The position numbers and the translations under genes were made by a program. Shown one piece after another: positions 1-7,635 of a DNA stretch of 64,000 bases; position 1 is the stretch's first letter; the number at the start of each line of letters is the position of its first letter. This DNA comes from Streptomyces lavendulae subsp. lavendulae (GTDB lineage: Bacteria > Actinomycetota > Actinomycetes > Streptomycetales > Streptomycetaceae), in the NCBI RefSeq assembly GCF_002803845.1, contig NZ_CP024985.1:2046001-2110000 (forward strand), read 5' to 3'. Below the pieces are notes generated by a model. That model saw only the letters and a list, made by a program, of their open reading frames with translations, did not search any database and was not told the origin of the DNA.

Positions 1-1124
1 CCGTAGGTGCCCAGGCGCAGGGCCTGGCGCGCGTTGAGGGCGCGCTCGCGGTGGACCGGGTTCAGGCGGTTGATCAGCAGCGCGTTGCGCAGCTCGGTGT
101 GCAGCTCACCGGACTCGTTGGAGGCGGTGCCGTCCACGCCGAGGCCCACCGGTACGCCGGCGGCCAGCATGTCCGGGACGCGGGCGATGCCGGCGGCCAG
201 ACGGGCGTTGGAGGACGGGCAGTGCGCGACACCGGTCCTGGTACGGGCGAACGCGGCGATGTCGGAGTCGTTCATGTGGACGCTGTGCGCCATCCACACG
301 TCCTCGCCGAGCCAGCCGGTCGACTCGAAGTAGTCGGTCGGGCCCATGCCGAACAGTTCCTTGCAGAACTGCTCCTCCTCGACGGTCTCCGAGCCGTGCG
401 TGTGCAGGCGCACACCCAGGCGGCGGGCCAGCTCGGCGCCCTGCTTCAGCAGCTCGGTGGAGACGGAGAAGGGGGAGCACGGGGCGACGGCGACCTGGGT
501 CATCGCGTCGAAGGAGGCGTCGTGGTACTTCTTCACGGTCGCCTCGGTGTCGGCGAGCGCGCCTTCGAGGGTCTCGACGGCGTGGTCCGGCGGCAGGCCG
601 CCGTCCTTCTCGCTGCGGTCCATCGAGCCGCGGGCGAGGGTGAACCGTACGCCCATCTCGGAGGCGGCGCGGATGATCGAGCCGGAGAGGTCGCCGGAGT
701 TCTTGGGGAAGACGTAGTGGTGGTCCATCGCGGTGGTCACACCGCCCTTGGCCATCGCGGCGAGGGAGCCCTGCGCGGCCGTGTACGTCATCTGCTCGTC
801 GATGCGCGCCCAGGTCGGGTACAGCGAGACGAGCCAGTTGAAGAGGTTGTGGTCGGTGGCCAGGCCACGCGTGATCCACTGGTAGAAGTGGTGGTGCGTG
901 TTGACCAGACCGGGGGTCACGAGGTGCCCGGTGCCGTCGATGCGGCGGACGACGTTGTCGAGGTTTTCGGGGGCCCCGCCCGCGCCGATGGATTCGATCC
1001 TGTTGCCCGCGATGACGACGTGACCCGAGGCGTACTCGGTGTCGTTCGCGTCGACCGTAGCGATCGCACAGTTCTCGATGACGATGCGCTCGACGGCGCT
1101 GTCCTGGGCTGCCGATGCTGCCAT
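1..1124 (-). CDS. 8-oxoguanine deaminase-like amidohydrolase (3' part outside window)
   Basis: The visible 374 residues are the N-terminal part of a metal-dependent amidohydrolase of the guanine / 8-oxoguanine deaminase type. An NTHHHFYQW motif carries the first metal-ligand histidines (HxH), followed by HTHGSE and later VGLGVDG, where the family has its catalytic Asp. The translation resembles 8-oxoguanine deaminases and Streptomyces guanine-deaminase-like proteins; substrate cannot be fixed by reading. The ATG at 1124 is preceded by GAGGAAG at a suitable distance. It lies about 190 nt downstream of uricase on the same strand, so the neighbourhood suggests purine deamination feeding urate degradation. 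The reading frame is still open at base 1, so the C terminus is missing. Class confidence is high; exact substrate is moderate. Confidence 0.85.
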   Translation of the reverse strand, partial: MAASAAQDSAVERIVIENCAIATVDANDTEYASGHVVIAGNRIESIGAGGAPENLDNVVRRIDGTGHLVTPGLVNTHHHFYQWITRGLATDHNLFNWLVSLYPTWARIDEQMTYTAAQGSLAAMAKGGVTTAMDHHYVFPKNSGDLSGSIIRAASEMGVRFTLARGSMDRSEKDGGLPPDHAVETLEGALADTEATVKKYHDASFDAMTQVAVAPCSPFSVSTELLKQGAELARRLGVRLHTHGSETVEEEQFCKELFGMGPTDYFESTGWLGEDVWMAHSVHMNDSDIAAFARTRTGVAHCPSSNARLAAGIARVPDMLAAGVPVGLGVDGTASNESGELHTELRNALLINRLNPVHRERALNARQALRLGTY

Positions 1125-1314
1125 GGGACTTCCTCGTGCTTTCAGTGGCGGTGCGGGCACGGCAAAACCCTGGGGATTTGAGTGCCGGAGCCGGGGGCCT
1201 TGACAGCTGACAGTACTGCCGCCCCATGTGTTGCGTCCGGGTGCCGATTCGGGAAGTGGGGAAGTGTCGCCCGTCCCGGGGCCACTGCGGAGCCCCGGGA
1301 CCGGCGTGCCGTGA

Positions 1315-2238
1315 TCAGAGGTTGGTCATGTCCACGGGGATACGGGCGTCGGCGCCGTCCCGCAGGATGGTGGCCTCGATCAGACCGTAGGGACGGTCGG
1401 CGGCGAAGTAGACCTCGTTGTCGTTCTTGAGGCCGAAGGGCTCCAGGTCGACGAGGAAGTGGTGCTTGTTCGGGAGCGAGAAGCGGACCTCGTCGATCTC
1501 CGAACGGTGGTTGATGATGCGCGAACCCATCTGGTACAGGGTCTGCTGCAGCGAGAGGGAGTAGGTCTCCGCGAAGGCCTGGAGCATGTGCTTCTTGACC
1601 TCGGCGTAGGACTTCTCCCAGTTGGGCATCCGCTGCTCGTCGTCCGACCAGCTGAAGCGCCAGCGGCCCGACACCTGGGTGGCCAGGATGCGGTCGTACG
1701 CCTCCTGGAGGGTCGTGTACTTGTCCTTCACGTAACCCCAGAACTCCGAGTTCGTGGAGTTCATGACGATCAGGTCCTTGAGGCCGGAGATGACCTCCCA
1801 GTTCTGGCCGTCGTACGTGATCTGGGTGACGCGGGTCTCCATGCCCTTGCGGACGAAGGAGTGGTTCACCTCGTCGGAGCCGATGAACTTGGAGTTGGCG
1901 TCCGAGGTGGCGATCCGGTCCCAGGCGTACTCCTCGATCCGGATCCGCGCGCGCTTGATCGGCTCCTGGCTGTTGACGAACCAGCGCGCCAGGTGGATGC
2001 CGAACTGCTCGGCGGACTCGATGCCGTACTCCTTGGCGAACGCGTACACCGTGTTCTTGGTGGTGTCCGTCGGCAGGCAGTTGGCGTTCGAGCCGTTGTA
2101 GTGGACGTCGTCCATGTCGCCGGAGAGGGCGACCGAGACGTTCAGGTCCTTGATGTGGTGGGTGTCGCCGTCCCGCGTGATCTTGACGACGCGGTTCTCT
2201 GCTTTGCCGTACTGGTTCTGGCCCAGAATCGTGGCCAT
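1315..2238 (-). CDS. Urate oxidase (uricase)
   Basis: This 307-aa protein is a cofactor-independent urate oxidase, which converts urate and O2 to 5-hydroxyisourate and H2O2. Length and sequence fit the family: an N-terminal GQNQYGKAENRVVKI segment, a DTTKNTVYAFAKE motif carrying the catalytic Lys/Thr region, and the conserved NHRSEIDEVRFSLPNKHH segment near the C terminus. The ATG at 2238 follows GGGAG, which lies inside the end of the HIU hydrolase gene only 2 nt upstream, so the two are almost certainly co-translated. The three enzymes from OHCU decarboxylase through uricase run in one direction and cover urate to allantoin. The H2O2 made here gives a reason for the catalase gene in the same regulon. 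Confidence 0.97.
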   Translation of the reverse strand: MATILGQNQYGKAENRVVKITRDGDTHHIKDLNVSVALSGDMDDVHYNGSNANCLPTDTTKNTVYAFAKEYGIESAEQFGIHLARWFVNSQEPIKRARIRIEEYAWDRIATSDANSKFIGSDEVNHSFVRKGMETRVTQITYDGQNWEVISGLKDLIVMNSTNSEFWGYVKDKYTTLQEAYDRILATQVSGRWRFSWSDDEQRMPNWEKSYAEVKKHMLQAFAETYSLSLQQTLYQMGSRIINHRSEIDEVRFSLPNKHHFLVDLEPFGLKNDNEVYFAADRPYGLIEATILRDGADARIPVDMTNL

Positions 2239-2240
2239 GA

Positions 2241-2645
2241 CTAGCTCCCTCGGTAAACGGAGTAGCCGAACGGGTTGAGCAGCAGCGGTACGTGGTAATG
2301 CTCGCCCGGGTTCACCGCGAAGGTGATGGTTACCTCGGGGAAGAACGCACCGCTGTCCCTTACGCGGGGGGCGTCCTGCTGCGCCTCGGCTTGCTTCTTT
2401 GCACTGTGCTTATTCAAGAAGTACGTCTCGGTCTCGAAGTCGAGACGCACGTGTGTGGTGCCCTCCGGCAGCGCCGGCAGGTCCTTGCAACGCCCGTCGG
2501 CGTCGGTGGCGCTGCCGCCCAGGGCCGCCCACTCGCCGTCCAGGCCCGTGCGGGCCGACAGGGAGATGGCGACGCCCTCGGCGGGCTTGCCGATGCTGGT
2601 GTCCAGGATGTGCGTGGACACCGAAGCGGTGGTCGCGGTGCTCAT
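2241..2645 (-). CDS. 5-hydroxyisourate hydrolase (transthyretin-like)
   Basis: This 134-aa transthyretin-related protein hydrolyses 5-hydroxyisourate to OHCU, the second step of urate breakdown. It has the N-terminal STHILDTSIGKPA motif and ends with the family signature YRGS; the HYHVPLLLNPFGYSVYRGS tail is typical. I chose the ATG at 2645 rather than the GTG at 2651, because the AAGGAG ribosome-binding sequence lies 7 nt before the ATG but almost touches the GTG. The start region overlaps the last bases of the OHCU decarboxylase gene, so translation is probably coupled. There is no sign of damage. Confidence 0.96.
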   Translation of the reverse strand: MSTATTASVSTHILDTSIGKPAEGVAISLSARTGLDGEWAALGGSATDADGRCKDLPALPEGTTHVRLDFETETYFLNKHSAKKQAEAQQDAPRVRDSGAFFPEVTITFAVNPGEHYHVPLLLNPFGYSVYRGS

Positions 2646-2647
2646 GC

Positions 2648-3166
2648 TCACTCTCCTTCTTCTGCGAGTTCGGCGAGGCGGGTCAGACGGATCCGGTTGA
2701 TCTTGACGAGCTCGCCGCGGGCGATTTCCCGCTCCTGCTCCGGCGAGTTCTCGATCCGTACCTTGACCGCGTCCCGCATGAACTCACCGGTCGCACCGGT
2801 GGCGCAGATGAGGAAGACGTGGCCGAACTTGTCCTGGTAGGCCAGGTTCAGTTCGAGGAGCTCGTTCTTGAGCTCCTCCGAGGCACCGGCCATGCCACGC
2901 TGCTCGCGGGCGGAGGTCGGGTCTCCCGGCTTCGGCCGGCCGATCGGCGCGTGGCCTCCCATGGCCTCGCCCAGGTCCTCGGCGGTGAGCTCCGCCATGG
3001 CGGACTCGTTGGCCGAGAACAGGGCGTCGGCGCCGGCGAAGGGGCGCTGGGCGAGCATCTTGCTCCCCCAGGCCGAGCTGGCGCACACCTCGTGGAGCTC
3101 GGCCGCGGCCGCGCTGTCGTCCAAGGCGTTGAACCGGGTGAGACCCGGGGTCGGACTCGAAGTCAC
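2648..3166 (-). CDS. OHCU decarboxylase
   Basis: This 172-aa protein is a 2-oxo-4-hydroxy-4-carboxy-5-ureidoimidazoline decarboxylase, completing conversion of urate to S-allantoin. Family motifs are visible: a GGHAPIGRP segment with the catalytic His, and LNLAYQDKFGHVFLICATG, matching the conserved YxxKFGxxFI block. The start is GTG at 3166 with GGAGG six bases upstream. It is the first gene of a three- or four-gene minus-strand unit (OHCU decarboxylase, HIU hydrolase, uricase, then possibly the amidohydrolase). Its own promoter lies at 3209-3238 with a palindrome over the -35 box, and a terminator separates it from the regulator gene upstream. Confidence 0.95.
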   Translation of the reverse strand: MTSSPTPGLTRFNALDDSAAAAELHEVCASSAWGSKMLAQRPFAGADALFSANESAMAELTAEDLGEAMGGHAPIGRPKPGDPTSAREQRGMAGASEELKNELLELNLAYQDKFGHVFLICATGATGEFMRDAVKVRIENSPEQEREIARGELVKINRIRLTRLAELAEEGE

Positions 3167-3208
3167 GGTAGGCCTCCGTGGCCTGTTGTTGCTTTGACGG
3201 GCTGCGCA

Positions 3209-3238
3209 TAGCTAACGCCCTCGACAACACGGCGTCAA
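3209..3238 (-). promoter_or_regulatory. Predicted promoter of the urate operon
   Basis: Reading the minus strand, TTGACG (3238-3233) and TAGCTA (3214-3209) are separated by 18 bases and sit about 43 bases before the GTG of OHCU decarboxylase. The -35 box overlaps the right arm of the palindrome at 3235-3249. The same -35/18-bp/-10 layout with the same palindrome occurs upstream of the catalase gene. Confidence 0.65.
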
Positions 3239-3249
3239 CACTTTGTTGA
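3235..3249. promoter_or_regulatory. TCAAC-N5-GTTGA palindrome (operator A, copy 1)
   Basis: A perfect 5+5 inverted repeat TCAAC-ACTTT-GTTGA overlaps the -35 box of the OHCU decarboxylase promoter. An identical-arm copy lies at 6040-6054 over the catalase -35. The overlap suggests a repressor or class-II activator site. The HTH protein encoded next door is one candidate binder, which is inference. Confidence 0.6.
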
Positions 3250-3259
3250 AACTTCGCGT

Positions 3260-3297
3260 ACACAAAAGCCGCCGCCCGGGTGAATTGGGCGGCGGCT
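3260..3297 (-). terminator. Rho-independent terminator of the regulator operon
   Basis: An 11-bp perfect stem (3267-3277 with 3287-3297, 9-nt loop) is followed on the minus strand by a TTTTGTG tail. It ends the transcript of the HTH regulator and separates it from the urate operon. Confidence 0.75.
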
Positions 3298-3320
3298 GGT
3301 CACCACGGGTGAATCCTTCT

Positions 3321-3716
3321 TCACTCCTGGCTGCTCTTGGACCCCTTCGGAGCGCCGGCGTCCCTGTTCAAGTAGTTGTAGACCGTGAAGCGGCTCACGC
3401 CCAGGGCTCCCGCGACCGTCTCCACGCCGTGCCGCACGGAGAAGGCGCCCCGCGCCTCCAGTATCCGTACCACGTCCTGCTTGGACTTCCGGTCGAGCTG
3501 CGCCAGCGGTACGCCGTGCCGCCGCTCCAGCGCCGCCAGGATGTGGTCCAGCGATTCGGAGAGCTGGGGCAGGCGCACCGCGAGCAGCTCCCGGCCCTCC
3601 CAGGACAGCACGACGTCGTCGGGCTGCGCCAGGGCGGGATCCATCAGTTCGCCCCCCATCGCGTCCACCAGCGGCTTGACCGCGGTGACGAAGGGGTGGT
3701 CACGGGGCTCGGTCAC
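3321..3716 (-). CDS. Small HTH transcriptional regulator
   Basis: This 131-aa protein has a C-terminal helix-turn-helix of the type found at the C terminus of YheO/DauR-like regulators: residues about 75-118, with VVRILEARGAFSVRHGVETVA followed by LGVSRFTVYNYLN. The PAS-like sensor domain of those larger proteins is absent; the N-terminal 70 residues are not recognised. The GTG start at 3716 overlaps the stop of the small upstream gene (GTGA), indicating translational coupling. Because it sits between two groups of urate/glyoxylate genes, it is a plausible local regulator, perhaps acting at the TCAAC-N5-GTTGA sites. That assignment is inference. Confidence 0.8.
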   Translation of the reverse strand: MTEPRDHPFVTAVKPLVDAMGGELMDPALAQPDDVVLSWEGRELLAVRLPQLSESLDHILAALERRHGVPLAQLDRKSKQDVVRILEARGAFSVRHGVETVAGALGVSRFTVYNYLNRDAGAPKGSKSSQE

Positions 3717-3964
3717 GGGCTGTCCTCCCCGATCACGTTGACCTGGAGCGAGACGCGCGTCGCCCCGGCCTCCAGGGAATCGCGCAGCAGCGCGGCCACC
3801 GCGGTCAGCACCCGGTCGGACTCGCCCTCGGCGGTGTTGCCGAACGGGCCGACGTCCACCGCGTCCAGCTGGGCCTTCTGGATGACCTCGCGGGCGGCCA
3901 CGGCGTGGGCGGGGGCCTCTTCGAGGTCGAAGGGCTCGGTCGTGAACTCCACTCTCAATCGCAC
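3713..3964 (-). CDS. Conserved small protein of unknown function (83 aa)
   Basis: This 83-aa open frame has good Streptomyces codon usage and is coupled by a GTGA overlap to the HTH regulator gene. I do not recognise a family. The sequence is acidic, with no membrane segment or signal peptide, and ends with a probable beta-strand (RVSLQVNV). The GTG at 3964 is preceded by TAGGTT seven bases upstream and no ribosome-binding site. This fits a leaderless transcript starting at the GTG. It is divergent from hydroxypyruvate isomerase with a 126-bp shared promoter region. Confidence 0.7.
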   Translation of the reverse strand: MRLRVEFTTEPFDLEEAPAHAVAAREVIQKAQLDAVDVGPFGNTAEGESDRVLTAVAALLRDSLEAGATRVSLQVNVIGEDSP

Positions 3965-4009
3965 GCAGGTCAACCTACTGCGCGGTCGGGATTTTTCGGG
4001 AGTCCGCAC

Positions 4010-4039
4010 TTGACATCCGCGCCGGGCCCCGTGCAGTCT
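4010..4039 (+). promoter_or_regulatory. Predicted promoter of hydroxypyruvate isomerase
   Basis: TTGACA (4010-4015), 18-base spacer, CAGTCT (4034-4039). The -10 box runs directly into the first of two operator-like palindromes, as at the catalase and gcl promoters. Confidence 0.55.
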
Positions 4040-4074
4040 TCCATCAAGCAGAAAATAACTTCCGCAATACGGAA
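4039..4074. promoter_or_regulatory. Paired operator B, hyi copy (TTCCG-N5-CGGAA)
   Basis: A perfect palindrome TTCCG-CAATA-CGGAA occupies 4060-4074. A weaker one, TTCCA-TCAAG-CAGAA, occupies 4039-4053. Their centres are 21 bp apart, about two helical turns. The same pairing and spacing occurs before the catalase gene and gcl. The location just downstream of -10 predicts repression. An IclR-type allantoin/glyoxylate regulator of the AllR kind would be a natural candidate, but none is encoded in this window. Confidence 0.65.
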
Positions 4075-4090
4075 GGAGCGCACACCCCTC

Positions 4091-4924
4091 ATGGGATACA
4101 CGGACCAGCGCTTCGATGTGAACCTGTCGATCCTCTTCACGGAACTCCCGCTCCTGGAGCGCCCCGCGGCCGCCGCCGCGGCGGGCTTCACGGCGGTCGA
4201 GCTGTGGTGGCCCTGGATCGAGACCCCCACTCCCGCCCAGGAGGAGCTCGACGCCCTCAAGAAGGCTCTTGAGGACGCCGGCACCCAGCTGGTGGGCCTG
4301 AACTTCTACGCCGGCCGGCTGCCGGGCCCGGACCGCGGTGCGGTCTCGGTACCCGGTGAGGAGTCGGACCGCTTCAACGCCAACATCAACGTGGCGGCGG
4401 ACTTCGCCGCCTCGGTCGGCTGCAAGGCGCTCAACGCCCTCTACGGCAACCGGGTCGACGGCGTCGACCCGGCCGTGCAGGACGAGCTGGCCCTGAAGAA
4501 CCTGGTCGTGGCGGCGCAGGCCGCGGACCGGGTGGGCGCGATCCTCCTGATCGAGACCCTCAACAAGCCCGAGTCGCCGCTCTACCCCCTGGTGAGCGCC
4601 CCGGCCGGCATCGAGGTCGTGGACAAGGTGAACGAGGCCACCGGCCTCGGGAACGCCAAGTTCCTGCTCGACCTGTACCACCTGGCGATGAACGATGAGG
4701 ACCTCTCCGAGGTCATCGAAAAGTACGCCGCCAAGACCGGCCACGTCCAGATCGCGGACAAGCCGGGACGCGGTGCCCCCGGCACCGGCGAGCTGCCCCT
4801 GGAGGCGCTCCTGGACCAGCTGAAGAAGGCCGGTTACGAGGGCTACGTAGGCCTGGAGTACAAGGCCGCCGACGCCGCCGCGTCCTTCGCCTGGCTCCCC
4901 GCCGAGGCCCGCGCCGCCCGCTAG
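4091..4924 (+). CDS. hyi: Hydroxypyruvate isomerase
   Basis: This 277-aa TIM-barrel protein (xylose-isomerase-like / AP-endonuclease-2 fold) matches hydroxypyruvate isomerase, which interconverts hydroxypyruvate and tartronate semialdehyde. Motifs include the N-terminal RFDVNLSILFTELP, a LIETLNKPESPLYPL block carrying one metal-ligand Glu, and a C-terminal GYVGLEYK carrying the second. The ATG at 4091 lies downstream of the operator pair with GGAGCG in front; the frame is open further upstream but that part is promoter. It is followed 75 nt later by tartronate semialdehyde reductase, so the two act consecutively in glyoxylate/glycerate metabolism. Confidence 0.92.
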   Translation: MGYTDQRFDVNLSILFTELPLLERPAAAAAAGFTAVELWWPWIETPTPAQEELDALKKALEDAGTQLVGLNFYAGRLPGPDRGAVSVPGEESDRFNANINVAADFAASVGCKALNALYGNRVDGVDPAVQDELALKNLVVAAQAADRVGAILLIETLNKPESPLYPLVSAPAGIEVVDKVNEATGLGNAKFLLDLYHLAMNDEDLSEVIEKYAAKTGHVQIADKPGRGAPGTGELPLEALLDQLKKAGYEGYVGLEYKAADAAASFAWLPAEARAAR

Positions 4925-4999
4925 GCGGAACAAGTCCGGGCGATCAGCCAGGCACCTCACGCACTTTTCGTACGAAGCATCAAGAGAAGGACCCTCATC

Positions 5000-5890
5000 A
5001 TGAGCACCCTCCCCAAGATTGCCTGGATCGGTCTCGGAATCATGGGCTCCCCCATGGCCGAGAACCTCCTGAAGGCCGGCTACCCGGTCACCGGCTTCAC
5101 GCTGGAGCAGGACAAGCTGGACCGCCTGGCCGCCGCCGGCGGCACCGCGGCCGGCTCGATCGCCGAGGCCGTCAAGGACGCCGACGTCATCATCACGATG
5201 GTGCCCGCCTCCCCGCAGGTCGAGGCCATCTCCTACGGCGAGAACGGCATCCTGGAGAACGCGAAGTCCGGCGCGCTGATCATCGACATGTCGTCGATCA
5301 CCCCGCAGACCTCGGTCGACCTGGCGAAGAACGCCGCCGCCAAGGGCATCCGCGTCATCGACGCCCCGGTGTCCGGCGGCGAGGCCGGCGCCATCGAGGC
5401 CGTCCTGTCGATCATGGTGGGTGGCGAGCAGGCCGACTTCGACGAGGCCCTGCCGGTCCTCCAGGCCCTCGGCAAGGTCATCGTCCTGTGCGGTCCGCAC
5501 GGCTCCGGCCAGACCGTGAAGGCCGCCAACCAGCTCATCGTCGCGGTGAACATCCAGGCGTGCGCCGAGGCCGTGGTCTTCCTCGAAAAGTCCGGCGTGA
5601 ACCTCACCGCCGCCCTGGACGTCCTCAACGGCGGTCTGGCCGGCTCCACGGTCCTGACCCGCAAGAAGGACAACTTCCTGAACCGCGACTTCAAGCCCGG
5701 CTTCCGGATCGACCTGCACCACAAGGACATGGGCATCGTCACCGACGCCGCCCGCAACGTCGGCGCGGCCCTTCCGGTCGGCGCGGTCGTCGCCCAGCTG
5801 GTCGCCTCGCTGCGCGCCCAGGGTGACGGCGGCCTGGACCACTCCGCGCTGCTCCGCGCGGTCGAGCGCCTCTCCGGCGCCCAGGTCTGA
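5000..5890 (+). CDS. glxR: 2-hydroxy-3-oxopropionate (tartronate semialdehyde) reductase
   Basis: This 296-aa beta-hydroxyacid dehydrogenase reduces tartronate semialdehyde to D-glycerate with NAD(P)H. The nucleotide-binding GLGIMGSPMAENLLKAGY motif begins at about residue 11. The DAPVSGGEAGA substrate motif and the catalytic lysine within GSGQTVKAANQ follow in the expected order, and length is normal. The start ATG at 5000 is preceded by AGAAGGA. It sits directly after hyi and completes the pathway begun by glyoxylate carboligase, whose gene lies at 8.8-10.6 kb under the same operator type. A strong hairpin follows. Confidence 0.95.
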   Translation: MSTLPKIAWIGLGIMGSPMAENLLKAGYPVTGFTLEQDKLDRLAAAGGTAAGSIAEAVKDADVIITMVPASPQVEAISYGENGILENAKSGALIIDMSSITPQTSVDLAKNAAAKGIRVIDAPVSGGEAGAIEAVLSIMVGGEQADFDEALPVLQALGKVIVLCGPHGSGQTVKAANQLIVAVNIQACAEAVVFLEKSGVNLTAALDVLNGGLAGSTVLTRKKDNFLNRDFKPGFRIDLHHKDMGIVTDAARNVGAALPVGAVVAQLVASLRAQGDGGLDHSALLRAVERLSGAQV

Positions 5891-5957
5891 TCCACCCCCC
5901 GCGGTGGCCCGCTGTCCCGGGCCGCCGCCCGCCCCCGCACGAACGGGGCCCGAGTTT

Positions 5958-6015
5958 CCGGATGGTGCCGGTGCTGACACCTGTCCTGTCGCGCCCAAGC
6001 GCCGGCACCGTCCGG
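5958..6015 (+). terminator. Terminator after the reductase gene
   Basis: A 17-bp stem (5958-5974 with 5999-6015) with two G-U wobbles and a 24-nt loop separates the reductase from the catalase promoter. Confidence 0.55.
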
Positions 6016-6039
6016 ATCACCTCTCCTCTCTTCTTTCTT

Positions 6040-6080
6040 TCAACAAACTGTTGACGTCGAGTTCACGCCGAAATTAGGCT
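6040..6080 (+). promoter_or_regulatory. Catalase promoter with operator A, copy 2
   Basis: TCAAC-AAACT-GTTGA occupies 6040-6054; TTGACG (-35) is 6051-6056; the spacer is 18 bases; TAGGCT (-10) is 6075-6080. Palindrome arms, -35 sequence and spacing match the OHCU decarboxylase promoter, so one regulator probably reads both. Confidence 0.65.
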
Positions 6081-6081
6081 G

Positions 6082-6117
6082 TTCCGCATGACGGAAATCG
6101 CTTTCCGTCAGCAGTTA
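6082..6117. promoter_or_regulatory. Paired operator B, catalase copy
   Basis: TTCCG-CATGA-CGGAA is a perfect palindrome at 6082-6096. A second TTCCG starts at 6103, exactly 21 bp downstream, with a degenerate right arm. A further CGGAA lies at 6125-6129 next to the ribosome-binding site. The pair follows the -10 box by one base. Confidence 0.6.
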
Positions 6118-6136
6118 CCCCGTACGGAAGGTCACC

Positions 6137-7594
6137 ATGTCGAAGCGCACGCTGACGACCGAGTCCGGCGCCCCGGTCGCCGACAATCAGAACTCCGCCA
6201 CCGCCGGCGTCGGTGGCCCGCTCCTGGTCCAGGACCAGCAGCTGCTGGAGAAGCTCGCCCGCTTCAACCGCGAGCGGATCCCGGAGCGCGTGGTGCACGC
6301 CCGCGGCAGTGCCGCCTACGGCTACTTCGAGGTGACCGACGACGTCACCGCGTACACCAGCGCGGCGTTCCTGAACACCGTCGGCAAGAAGACCGAGACC
6401 TTCCTGCGCTTCTCCACCGTCGCCGACTCGCTCGGCGGCGCGGACGCGGTCCGCGACCCGCGCGGCTTCGCCCTGAAGTTCTACACCGAAGAGGGCAACT
6501 ACGACCTCGTCGGCAACAACACCCCGGTGTTCTTCATCAAGGACCCGATCAAGTTCCCCGACTTCATCCACTCCCAGAAGCGCGACCCCTTCACGGGCAA
6601 GCAGGAGCCGGACAACGTCTGGGACTTCTGGGCGCACGCCCCCGAGGCCACGCACCAGATCACCTGGCTGATGGGTGACCGCGGCATACCGGCGTCCTAC
6701 CGCCACATGAACGGCTACGGCTCCCACACCTACCAGTGGACCAACGCCCAGGGCGAGGCCTTCTTCGTCAAGTACCACTTCAAGACGAACCAGGGCATCC
6801 GCTGCCTGTCGGGCGAGCAGGCCGCCGAGGTCGTCGGCAAGGACGCCAACTCGCACCAGACCGACCTGCTCCAGGCGATCGAGCGCGGCGTGAACCCGAG
6901 CTGGACCCTCTACGTCCAGATCATGCCCGCCGCCGAGGCCGCGGACTACCGCTTCAACCCGTTCGACCTCACCAAGGTGTGGCCGCACAGCGACTACCCG
7001 CTGCAGCGCGTGGGCCGTCTGGTCCTCGACCGCAACCCGGACAACGTCTTCGCCGAGGTCGAGCAGTCCGCCTTCTCCCCGAACAACTTCGTCCCGGGCA
7101 TCACCGCCTCGCCGGACAAGATGCTCCAGGGCCGCCTGTTCGCGTACGCCGACGCCCAGCGCTACCGCCTCGGTGTGAACCACACCCTGCTGCCGGTCAA
7201 CGCCCCGAAGGCGACCACGGCCGACAACTACGGCCGCGACGGCGTCATGGCGCTGCGCAACGGCTCGCGCCACGACAAGAACTACGAGCCCAACTCGTAC
7301 CAGGGCCCGGCCGAGACCGGTCTCGCCCTCGGCGCCCCGAAGGCCGTCTCCGGCTACACGGGCACCCACGAGGCCCCGGCCCACACCAAGGACGACGACT
7401 TCTTCCAGGCCGGTGAGCTCTACCGCCTGATGTCGGAGGCCGAGAAGGAGCGTCTGGTGGCGAACATCGCCGGCGGGCTCTCCCAGGTCACCCTGGAAGA
7501 CGTCATCGAGAAGAACCTGGCTCACTTCCACGCCGCCGACGCCGACTACGGCAAGCGCGTCGAGGAGGCCGTCCGCGCCCTGCGCGACGCCTGA
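6137..7594 (+). CDS. Monofunctional haem catalase (small-subunit type)
   Basis: This 485-aa protein is a typical small-subunit catalase that breaks down H2O2. The distal His lies in RVVHARGSAAYGYF near residue 55, the distal Asn region in GNYDLVGNNTPVFFI, and the proximal haem-ligand Tyr in RLFAYADAQRYRLG near residue 340. Length matches clade-3 catalases. The ATG at 6137 has GGAAGG in front. It carries both operator types found at the urate and glyoxylate promoters, so it is best read as the catalase dedicated to uricase-derived peroxide rather than a general stress catalase. That role is inferred from regulation and position. Confidence 0.96.
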   Translation: MSKRTLTTESGAPVADNQNSATAGVGGPLLVQDQQLLEKLARFNRERIPERVVHARGSAAYGYFEVTDDVTAYTSAAFLNTVGKKTETFLRFSTVADSLGGADAVRDPRGFALKFYTEEGNYDLVGNNTPVFFIKDPIKFPDFIHSQKRDPFTGKQEPDNVWDFWAHAPEATHQITWLMGDRGIPASYRHMNGYGSHTYQWTNAQGEAFFVKYHFKTNQGIRCLSGEQAAEVVGKDANSHQTDLLQAIERGVNPSWTLYVQIMPAAEAADYRFNPFDLTKVWPHSDYPLQRVGRLVLDRNPDNVFAEVEQSAFSPNNFVPGITASPDKMLQGRLFAYADAQRYRLGVNHTLLPVNAPKATTADNYGRDGVMALRNGSRHDKNYEPNSYQGPAETGLALGAPKAVSGYTGTHEAPAHTKDDDFFQAGELYRLMSEAEKERLVANIAGGLSQVTLEDVIEKNLAHFHAADADYGKRVEEAVRALRDA

Positions 7595-7610
7595 GCCGCA
7601 AGTTGTACCT

Positions 7611-7635
7611 GGGGCCTGACGGGAGGTCATGCCCC
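7611..7635 (+). terminator. Hairpin just after catalase
   Basis: A 10-bp stem with one mismatch (7611-7620 with 7626-7635) and a 5-nt loop starts 16 nt after the catalase stop codon. Confidence 0.4.

Noticed and set aside
3713..5998. A 761-codon open frame on the minus strand opposite hydroxypyruvate isomerase and the reductase
   Set aside because: It is antisense to two clear enzymes; only its last 83 codons (from GTG 3964) have support as a gene. The long opening is a GC-bias artefact.
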